Source of the DNA: Phoma sp. XZ068
Lineage: Eukaryota > Ascomycota > Dothideomycetes > Pleosporales > Didymellaceae
Assembly: GCA_004835665.1 (NCBI GenBank)
Contig: RBKR01000019.1
Coordinates: forward strand, 62,001-126,000
Direction: 5' to 3'
DNA: 64,000 nt
The notes beneath the pieces were generated by a model. The model had not been told where the DNA came from and made no database searches. It saw nothing but the letters and a program-made list of their open reading frames with translations. Shown in pieces: positions 55,302-64,000 of the stretch. A program made the position numbers and the translations under genes. Each line of letters begins with the position of its first letter. Position 1 is the first letter of the stretch.

Positions 55302-57664
55302 ATGGCTCCAAAACGCAAAGCATCAACAACAGCTGCGTCACCATCGGTCGCTGAAGCATCCTTAGACCGTTCGAGGATGCGCCGCTCTGAAGTCCCTGTG
55401 CCGTCGAGCATCGCAGGAAAGGACAAGAAACTGCCACGCCGACAACCTTCCCGCGGGGGTGCCGCGGTCACAAATCCAAACATTAATCCTGAGGTTCTTG
55501 ATGCCCCCACTGCTCTGCGGGCTTCGCCTGATGGGCATGAGTGCGCCGAAGCAGAGGCCCACCTGCATCAGCACGACATTACCGCCGGCAATGCAGTAAA
55601 CGGTGTCAATGCAGCATCAGCTACGCCCTCGACCTCGCAGAATGCAACCACGGAGATCAAGGCAGTTCCATCGACGGGTACCGAAAGCATTGACAAAGCT
55701 GGAGCCACTTCTGCAGCACCAGCAGCCGGCAGAGCCAAGAGAAAGAAGGCCGGTGCGTCGCATGTGAAGATAGAAGGTGGAGATAGCAAAATCGCGCTCA
55801 CAAATGGCGTTCTGGGAACCGTTGATACCCCTGCAGAGGATGCGGGTGTTACTGGCGATCCTGAAGCCGAAGGGTTAGACGGCGAGGAGGGCGATGAAGT
55901 GGACCTCAAGGAGGCCCTAGCACGGCCGCCTCCTGTAAACTCTGAATACCTTCCTCTTCCGTGGAAGGGGCGTTTAGGCTATGTACGTCCCCTGCATGAC
56001 CCCGCGCAATCTGACCAGGCTAACATGCACGACAGGCTTGTCTCAACACCTACCTTCGAAACGCCAATCCTCCCGTGTTCAGCTCCAGAACGTGCCGCAT
56101 CGCGAGCATCATCGAACATCGCCACCCCTTGAAGGACCCTTCTCAGCCCGAGCATGCCACCAAGAACCGCCCTGATAAGGACCAGCCGGCTGAGCATGCA
56201 CGAGGACAGAAATTCGTTGAGGAGCTGGGCCTGGCCAACGTGCGTGATATTACCAAGATGATTCGATGGAATGATAGATACGGGATCAAGTTCATGCGAC
56301 TGAGCAGTGAAATGTTCCCTTTCGCGAGTCATGAGGAGTACGGCTACAAGCTGGAGCCCTTTGCTGCAGAAGCTCTGACTGAAGCTGGTAAAGTCATTGC
56401 TGAGCTTGGCCACAGAGTCACTACACACCCGGGCCAGTTCACGCAGCTTGGATCACCACGGAAGTCTGTTATCGACAACTCCATCCGCGATCTTGAGTAT
56501 CACGCCGAGATGCTCTCCTTGTTGAAGCTACCGCCGCAACAAGATCGCGACGCTGTCATGATCATGCATCTGGGAGGTGCTTTTGGCGACAAGCCAGCAG
56601 CTCTTGACAGGTTCCGTGAGAACTATGCGAGGCTCTCAGACGAAGTCAAGAAACGTCTCGTCCTTGAGAATGATGATGTTGTGTGGAACGCCCACGAATT
56701 GTTACCAATGTGTCAGGAGCTTAATATACCCTTCGTGCTCGATTTCCATCACCACAACATCCTATTTGATAACACCAAGCTTCGGGAAGGCACAAAGGAT
56801 GTAATGGACATGTTTCCTGCAATCCTCGAAACATGGGCAAAGAAGAACATTACGCCAAAGATGCACTATTCTGAGCCATGTCCAGGTGCCATCACTGGAA
56901 GAGACCGAAGGAAGCACTCACCGCGTGTGATGACCTTACCACCTTGTCCAGACACGATGGACTTGATGATTGAAGCTAAAGATAAGGAACAAGCTGTCTT
57001 CGAGCTGATGCGGACATTCAAACTACCAGGTTTTGAGCGCATCAACGATGTAGTACCGCATCAGCGGCCGGATGAGACTAAGCCTTGGAAGCCAAAGCCA
57101 AAGAAAAAGCCAAAGAAAGGTAAGAAGACTGAAGATCTTGAGGATATTGACATGAAGCTCGAGGAGGCGGACGAAGAGGACGTTCCACCTCCCATCATTC
57201 CTGACGAGGAGGTGGGCATGGGCGGGCCTGAGGGACGAGTTTACTGGCCGCCAACTATGGAGGATTGGCTTCGGCCACCGAAACGCATCATCAAGAAGAA
57301 AGAGGAGGGCACCGCTACACCTGCCAGAAAGAAGCAGAAGACTGTAGCCGCCGACAATACAGCCGTCACTGGTGAAACTGCAGGCCTTGACGAGATCAAA
57401 ACTCCAGCCAAGAAGTCAGCGCCCAAACGGGCGGCTGCTAGCTCGACGAAGAAGAGGGCACCGAAGGCCGTCCCTACGCCCTCTCCAACCGATGACGAAG
57501 ATGGCCTCAGCTCTTCACCGTTCAGCGACTTGGACGATGAGGACGAGGCTCCTGCCGTGCAGAAGCGAGCTGCACGACCCGTGCCCACACGGAAGAAGTC
57601 AGGCAGGGCTGCTGCGACCAAAGTAAGCTACAAGGAGGATGATGCCGATGAGATGAGCATGTAG
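55302..57664 (+). CDS. UVE1: UV damage endonuclease (UVDE/Uve1)
   Basis: Exons are 55302-55982 and 56036-57664 (intron 53 nt), giving 769 aa. It nicks DNA immediately 5' of UV photoproducts, abasic sites and some mismatches, starting excision repair independent of NER. A basic, disordered N-terminus (~215 aa, with RAKRKKAG) precedes the TIM-barrel core, which begins RLGYACLNTYLRN across the intron. The core includes MIRWNDRYGIKFMRLSSEMF, HRVTTHPGQFTQLGSP, MIMHLGGAFGDK, LVLENDDVVW, FVLDFHHHN and KMHYSEPCPG, with the metal-binding His/Glu/Asp residues. The C-terminal ~230 residues alternate Lys-rich blocks (KPKPKKKPKKGKK) with acidic stretches. Both tails suggest nuclear DNA association. The MAPKRK start is preferred over an upstream ATG at 55194, as it gives a normal nuclear N-terminus. 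Confidence 0.95.
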
Positions 57665-58020
57665 CGGCACATCAGTGCAACAACCGACATTCGTAAAAAA
57701 TTTGGGACCGGTAATTGAATTTCGGGCCTTCACGTGCATCATGATTAGTTTGTCACAAGCCGCTGAGCGTTGAAACTGGATAATAGATGTCACTGACTTG
57801 GAGACGACTAATGTTCCTATTTTCCTATATCCTGGCTCCTTCTCGCTTACGCTCCCGTACCGCTGTTACCCAGGGTTTCCCAGCCTCCTCCGCAGCTGTC
57901 CGCCTCTAAACTTGTCTTAGCTAGCAACATACCAAACATTTCCTACCTTCCTAATCTAGACAGCTCCGGGCTTCATACCTCAGGAAATGCACTCCTACAA
58001 TCGAACAACCAGCACACTAG

Positions 58021-58275
58021 ATGGCTCCTCAACAAGAAGCAGAGCAATATAGGCAGGCACTTGATCACGAACGCATTCTCGATCACGAGCCAAAACCATC
58101 TCCCAACATGGGGGGCTTGATAACATCCTCTTACACTAACATTGCAGCCCTGCTCTTCGAGAACGTTATCGAAGCACGGCTCGCCTCGCGACCCCTCGTC
58201 CCCAATGAGAACCGAGGCATTCCGTGTCCTTCTTTACGACCTTCCATTGCATATCCCACTTGCGATCACCAATAA
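58021..58275 (+). CDS. Possible small hypothetical protein
   Basis: An ATG-initiated frame of 84 codons (MAPQQEAEQYRQALDHERIL...) follows a pyrimidine-rich stretch with promoter-like character. The N-terminal half is hydrophilic and the middle (MGGLITSSYTNIAALLFENV) is mildly hydrophobic. No family is recognised. It could be the first exon of a longer gene, because a second open frame overlaps its 3' end (58142-58468), but I found no convincing splice. Weak support. Confidence 0.22.
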   Translation: MAPQQEAEQYRQALDHERILDHEPKPSPNMGGLITSSYTNIAALLFENVIEARLASRPLVPNENRGIPCPSLRPSIAYPTCDHQ

Positions 58276-60124
58276 GGACAGCCACGCAACACAGACTATT
58301 GAAACATGCACGACATTCAGACAAGCTATTGATGCGTCAATCTGTACCTGTCACAGTACAGTATGTGGTGCCAATCCTGCACGAGCTATCACCACCATCG
58401 TGCGGAGAAATCGAAGAAGTCGCCTTCTAGCTGGTGCCCTGCTCTGGAAGCTTTCTCGTTACAGTTAGTTTGATTTCAACTTTTGCCGGCCATGGTGATA
58501 GGATATTCGGCACCACTTGTTCTTGGACGGTCACATCATCGGATCCTCCACTCGAACAGGTCGGAAGCCCGACCGTTCGCTGAAACGAGGGGTCCAGGGA
58601 GGGAAGTGTACTTCCGCACACAATGCGGCCGGTGGAGTATCACGGGCCTTGCAGTACGAGCTGTAGAGGTACCCGCTCAATACGAGGCTGTGATCTACCT
58701 CAACGTTTGTTAGAGCATCCTCACAGCCATCCACCAATAAGGCAAGCAAGCACGCAATCAGTGACCTTGGCCAGTATTGCCTGACAATAGAGGGTCAATG
58801 TTCGTGTTAGGCAGACCGTCTCCACTGAGCTTTTGGCACTAACATCTCGATCGTCGCCCACGCTGGCGCTTCTGCGTGGGCCCCTGCAAGCGAGCTGCAA
58901 GAGCGGGAACAGAGCTTCTCCAGCCTGGCTTGCTCGTGCAGGCCACAATGCTGGTGGCAGGTGGCACATGCTGCGACAAGGCAGGAACAAGGTCGACCCC
59001 CGAAGCTAATAGTTTGCATGCCTGCACCGAACATTCCGCCATCCGTTCGAGAAGACAAGACAACACACCTTATCACGATGCAAAGCATCACATGCGGTCG
59101 CTGATATGTAGACGCGGGCACTAAACTGTCTAGACGCTAGGCCCAGATGCATGGGGGTGGTTCGAGAAGCGAGGCGCAGGCTGAGAGGGGTTGTGGTCAT
59201 GCCCGGACATGGGATGAGTGGAGGTGAGCGGGGCAAGGCACCACAAGGCAGTAATAGTGGGATGTAATAAGGTCAGGAGGGCGGACCATGGACTATCGTT
59301 GCTCCGGGGAGAGCGTCGCAACGTATCGTGAGGTTTGCTGTTTTGGGACCCTGATAGACATGGGAAGTGGACGAAGCCGTGGCGTGGAGTGTGGCCTGAT
59401 GCATGAAGGTCAACGAAATGAGAGCTGTAGAGGGCGGGCCTCGAACCATCACTGTGCTGCGAGGGTGAGGAGATGACTCGGGATGAGATCATTGTGGAAA
59501 GGAAGGAGTCAAGATCCGCATGGCGAGAAGTGCAGCTCATGAAGGATTGCGGACGTTGGCGCAAAGCGGGCGGGACGTTATCATCGTTTGTCGACGTTGG
59601 GCCAGATGGAGATCCTGATGTTTGTGCGTCGCTGATCTAGGGGCCATCAAGCAGATCCATATCTGTTATTCCAGAGCGAACGAGTGGCCAGGAGTACCCA
59701 CTTTTTGCTGCTGCCTTCGGAATGGCCAATCATCGATTATGTTGCACCAAAGCAGAACTTCATGCCTGTTGCCTTGATCAGAGCACATGCACAGTGACAA
59801 GATGTCATTCTCTCTCATGGTACTCAGAGGAAAGACGGACATCGAGTGTCTTGCCTGCTGCTTGTTTCGGATTGGATTCTAGTCCACAATGAGAGCTGCT
59901 TTACTCCTGAGTGTTGCAGGCGGACATTTCCATACTGTTGAGCATAGAAAACTAGAACAGAAACACCAACAAAACAAAATGCCCCCTTCAGACAGATTTC
60001 GAGTCTTACTCTTCTTCAGCAGTAAAGAAGAGTAGCATGCTTGCAGATCGTGTTACACACATGCATGAGCGTACTGACTTGCCCTACCAGCACCTCAAAG
60101 CGGCTGTGATCGAAGCTGGCTGGT

Positions 60125-60156
60125 ACCTATCACGTTTCTGACCTATCACGTTTCTT
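60125..60156. repeat. 16-bp direct tandem duplication
   Basis: ACCTATCACGTTTCTG is followed immediately by ACCTATCACGTTTCTT in non-coding DNA. A simple duplication. Confidence 0.7.
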
Positions 60157-63113
60157 AGTCTCAAAGATGTTTGAGATCTTGCTCTACACGTCTGGCGTGA
60201 ACAACGGCCTACAAGTGTAGGCTTGAACGGGTGAGACCTCAGTGGCGAGGTGCTGGATGATGGTGCTCTTGAGTCAGACTGTAGGAACACAATGCTCATT
60301 GCAGAACTGGCAAGAGTATTAGAAGGTCTTTATCAAGTCTCATATGCAGTGAAGACCTATTTCTGTCGATAAATGTACATCCAGCCTGGCTAGTTTAGCT
60401 ACTTGAGAAGGTTTACATTCAGCCCAGGGTACAAAATAGCCACATCGACCGCACTGAAGTCACTTCACTGTTGCCAAACTCATTGCTCCTTTCAAACAGC
60501 CTACTGTATACGACTTTATTATCCTCATACCGATCGATTGGATCTTGCGCTATTCAATCCTGCATGTCAGGGTATCAGTTCATTATATCGGTCTTCAGCT
60601 GGGTTGGCTGGTATCAAGCACCCGCAAGGTTTAACGCTGTAACTTGCAACATCGTTCTAGACCCTTGAAGCTTCGTTGGTCAAAGAAACTGGAGGCATAT
60701 CAATCGCTTGTTGGGAATTGATATGTAAGCTGATGTGTATATGCCATGGTTGGAGGAAAGTACCTTTGGCATCCGCCACTGATGGCTCAGGGAGTGAAGT
60801 GGGATCTAGAACTAGAAGACGTGGACTATGTAATTGAGGATGAAGAGTATTGAAACCAGAATGGTCGAGAAAAACCAATGAGCGAGCAGTGATGAAAGCG
60901 ATGGAGCGGCGAACGATACAAACTTCTCTTGAATAACATGGGATCTGAGTTCGACCGAAGATAGTGTTAGCTACTCGAGACTTCGTACGAAAACCATCAC
61001 ATGCACACATTTGTGGCACCTGAAAGCAAGAATTACTTCGGTGGTTCGCGGCTGCACTGTTGTCTCCTACAGATACGCATCTGCGCGAAACTAGCCAATC
61101 ACTCAATGGCGAGCCGAGTCGGCCGAAGCGGCACTTTCACTTCATAGCTTTACCCAAAGCAGCAACCTCATCCGAAACTCCTTTGCCTCCTTTGCCACCT
61201 TGGACGATGCACTCTCAGATTCAAAGACGACACGAAACTATCAGCGCCACCTTTACGGCGGAAATGACAGCAGCGGCACAACCGCCACTCCGCTACCCCT
61301 TGATACGCGGGTACTGCTTCCAGGTTTGCGTTTCACACACGCACACAAGACAACGCGTTCGTGCATTCTGCTGTTTACGTACAGAACCATCCCCACATAA
61401 TCACATGTGCGGGGTCTAGATCGGGCAGATATGCCGACATATAGTCAAGGTAAGACTGCAATTGATAGATCGCAGTCGCAAAAAGGGTCCTGCAACGCGG
61501 TCATACTGCTGCATGTAAGAAGCGCGCGCGTCTCCTGAAAATCCTTTCTGGTGCGTGCTTGGAACTCTTCGGACGACAACCGGGCACATGGACATGTCGA
61601 TCTCGAATAGGCTTTGTGTAGTCGAACTTGGATGGGAACTAAGCACGGAGGTGTCTAGCCGCATCACGTTCTTGTCTATCATTGGATCCCTAGTCTGAAT
61701 GTGAAATACCACCGTGTGGTTAGACTATTGTAATTGACCGGGCGCTTGGAATTTTACGTCAATGCCGTGTGAGATCCGAAAACCTCCCTCCAAGAGTCAT
61801 GCAACCACGGAAATTTGACACTTCGATGCATTTCAGGCGAAGATAGAGGCGGAAAACATGATGGATTTCCCCTGAGATCTCGTTTCGTCTCAACGAAACA
61901 GTGGCGTTCTTGCATCGAGCGTGGAGTAAGCTATCGTTCCGTTCCCGTGCCGAAGTCTCCTTCCTCCAGATTACATCTGAAGGCTTGTCACTACTTTGCG
62001 ACTACTGTTGTGGGTACAGTACGCCAATAGACGCACCGGCACCACTCGGTAACGCTTGAGCTCCTGGCTGCAGCAAGCACCAAGCCAGCTGCTCGCTCAC
62101 CCAACAAAGTTGCGCGCGGACTCACAAGTGTAACCAAGAAGCAGACACTGCAGGAACCTGAAAGTCCTACAAGCTTCACTGTACCTGACAGAGATCTGCA
62201 CAACCACCAGACGGTAAGCCGGAGGGCGCCGAGCCAAAGAACTCCTTCACCAAGACACCAAGACTCCAAGCACTGGCTCTGCGCCGACGCGTCACGCTCA
62301 AGAAAGCTAAAGCCACGATAACGCAAAGTCTTCACAGCCACAGATCTCATGGTCCCTTTGTTTGTAGAGTTTGGGAGGCGAGACATGCGCGCATCCTGCG
62401 AACGCTCAGCACGGCGTGGCCGAATCCTGCCGCTTACACATCTTATTCCCGCCTTCGCCGAGCCAACCACACGCAGCAGAGACCGTTGCTTGGCAAAGCG
62501 CGCAACGTAGTGGAACATTGTCTGGGAGATAATTGCAGGGCCGTAGTGTGAGCAGGTGGCTGAGGGGTAGTTGCAGAAGATCAGCGGGCGTTGAGTAATG
62601 TGTGCATTGTGTGCATGATAACTGGCTGCAAAAGAGGACGCTGACGATTAGATGAGGCTGTGTGTCGACGAGTTAAGGACATGACCGAGGAGGCTCCAGA
62701 TACGCGGTGATGCTGTGGTGTGGTGCACGAGGTCGTTGTTGTGGGACCCCTGGTTCACCGGTGGGTAAGCCCGTGCTACGAACCCAGGGTCCCTTGGGAC
62801 TCAGACATCCTCCAATATTGCTTTTTGTGACAGTCAGTCGTGCAACAATGAACAGTAAAGGTGAGAAATCACATAGGGGAACTCGGAGGAACGGATTCGT
62901 AGAGTTGAATATTGGCATTTCATACATTTCGTAAATCAATCGCATCATACATCATCATCCTCAGGGTATTAAGCCCATAAACCTTCGCGATATATACAAA
63001 ACAATCAACATTATCGCTTCAACGCATCATCATTTTTGGCCGAACCAATGCAAACCCCAGCCTTCATGCAGGTTCCCAATAGATGCAAGATCCCGCTGCA
63101 CCCCAGCAAGAAA

Positions 63114-64000
63114 TCATATGACAATATACTCCCCATCAACGCGATCCATAGCTTTTCTCCACCGGAACGCCTGTTGCAATGTACCAAAAGGACCCCGGCG
63201 TGCGCCCTGCATGTCGCCGTCGACCCACTCGTCATCGTCCTGCCAGACGCGCTCAAGCACTTCAAGACCACTGAGGTTGTTGAAGAATCCACTCTCACGT
63301 TGGATTTCGACGCAGCGTTGTCGCACGACAGCGCGGTGCTCAGGGTCTACGCACTCAGTGCCGACGATAAAGAGGGGCCAGAGTAAAAATTTGTTAACGC
63401 AGCTTGTGATGCCGATCTGTGAGATGTGATAGAGGCCTTGCGCGACGAGGTTCTGGAAGTTGAGTGCGCCGGCAGGCAATGTCGGGTGAGCAAGGCGTTC
63501 AATGTAGAGAAGCGCCGCGTAACGGAAGCTCTCACTGATGTGGAGGAGTGCTGCATCGTTGGGAGACATGGCGAGCATCGATGATGTTGCGTCGCAAGAG
63601 TCGGCAGCGTTCTCACCAGGCGCGCCAAACTCCCACTCCTGAAGGCGGATGCGCACATCATTCCACTCAACCCAGAATGGAGAGCGGGGGTCATCCCGCG
63701 CTGAAGCGAAGGGATCGTTGAACTCGACGATAGGTGTGCCCCAGCCGTTGCCATCAATATGGTCAAAGTTGAAAGAGTAAAAGTCGTTGACCTTCTTAGG
63801 TCGTGGAGATGATCGTGGTGTGTCGTCATTTTCGCGTACAGGTCGGTTCTGGCTTAGTAGGTTGAGCCTTCCAAGTCGAGCAATAAGCTTGAACAGTCGT
63901 CCTTCGCAGCCGGAGTGGTGCTCCAGCGCGCCAAGGTTGGCAGTGAGGTTCATCATGTCCAGCGAGTCGCCACGAACTTCGATCTCACGGTCGTTGACAG
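63114..64000 (-). CDS. Zn2Cys6-type fungal transcription factor, C-terminal part (truncated by the window)
   Basis: The frame is open from the stop at 63114 to the right edge (295 codons visible) and continues beyond it. The visible part has the pattern of the Fungal_trans_2 regulatory domain: SESFRYAALLYIERLAHP, QGLYHISQI, LLWPLFIVGTEC, VRQRCVEIQRESGFFNNLSG, LEVLERVW and a final FRWRKAMDRVDGEYIVI, which are the usual end blocks of this family. The zinc cluster that would define DNA binding should be upstream, outside the window. An acidic/charged linker (SPRPKKVNDFYSFNFDHIDG) interrupts the helical domain. Target genes are unknown. Confidence 0.85.
   Translation of the reverse strand, partial: VNDREIEVRGDSLDMMNLTANLGALEHHSGCEGRLFKLIARLGRLNLLSQNRPVRENDDTPRSSPRPKKVNDFYSFNFDHIDGNGWGTPIVEFNDPFASARDDPRSPFWVEWNDVRIRLQEWEFGAPGENAADSCDATSSMLAMSPNDAALLHISESFRYAALLYIERLAHPTLPAGALNFQNLVAQGLYHISQIGITSCVNKFLLWPLFIVGTECVDPEHRAVVRQRCVEIQRESGFFNNLSGLEVLERVWQDDDEWVDGDMQGARRGPFGTLQQAFRWRKAMDRVDGEYIVI

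Larger units (their letters stand above)
57665..63113. other. Gene-poor convergent region, 5.4 kb
   Basis: The longest stretch without a firm gene. Open frames are short and lack family resemblance; the longest (61991-62518, minus) has unconvincing composition. A weak candidate CDS and a short repeat are listed separately. I saw no transposase, LTR or tRNA. Fast-evolving small genes with several introns could be hidden here. Confidence 0.5.

Noticed and set aside
61991..62518. 175-codon minus-strand frame in the gene-poor region
   Set aside because: Considered as a small mitochondrial protein because of its Arg-rich start, but no conserved block or splice structure was found.
57665..63113. 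Transposon remnant or RIP-degraded repeat
   Set aside because: No transposase blocks, terminal repeats or extreme AT content were seen by eye; a RIP index could not be computed here.

Overview
The window is nuclear DNA from a filamentous ascomycete, probably a dothideomycete of the Pleosporales type. That placement rests on gene content and style, not on a search. The signs are short GT-AG introns (mostly 46-60 nt), compact genes on both strands, a nuclear tRNA-Gly with an intron, and typical Pezizomycotina genes: a secreted M14 carboxypeptidase, an AA11 LPMO, a GH35 beta-galactosidase, a Zn2Cys6 regulator with a Fungal_trans_2 domain, a fungal P450 and UV damage endonuclease. There is no prokaryotic operon, CRISPR array or intact transposon. 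I set exon borders by hand from reading frame, splice consensus and family conservation. Every spliced model given sums to a whole number of codons.

Layout. 0-6.3 kb: tRNA-Gly(GCC), a secreted zinc carboxypeptidase, a decayed nicotinamidase-like pseudogene, a small membrane protein and a small secreted cysteine-containing protein. 6.7-15 kb: SMC5, the mitotic-exit/SIN kinase Dbf2/SidB and a RING-finger protein, all on the minus strand. 16-24 kb: mitochondrial fumarase, an Mx-like dynamin GTPase and a FAT1-type acyl-CoA synthetase. 24-35 kb: GH35 beta-galactosidase, a cytochrome P450, a GNAT acetyltransferase and, convergent to it, a lysine 2,3-aminomutase with a mitochondrial-type presequence. 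35-44 kb: GET2, mitoribosomal mL61, a thioredoxin-like ER membrane protein and a polyproline/WH2 protein. 44-50 kb: an AA11 LPMO with a very long disordered tail, PGA2 and the histone-fold protein MHF1/CENP-S. 50-58 kb: xanthine dehydrogenase and UV damage endonuclease. About 57.7-63.1 kb is gene-poor. The right edge cuts a fungal transcription factor.

How the genes relate. Most are independent housekeeping genes, as is usual in fungal chromosomes. Three genome-maintenance genes (SMC5, MHF1, UVE1) each carry an ACGCGT MluI cell-cycle box upstream, which suggests shared G1/S control by MBF. The lysine 2,3-aminomutase next to an acetyltransferase resembles the bacterial/archaeal ablA-ablB arrangement for N-acetyl-beta-lysine. 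It is the best candidate here for an undescribed small pathway, but the acetyltransferase is not clearly AblB. Carbohydrate and protein degradation is represented by the LPMO, beta-galactosidase and carboxypeptidase, all predicted to be secreted.
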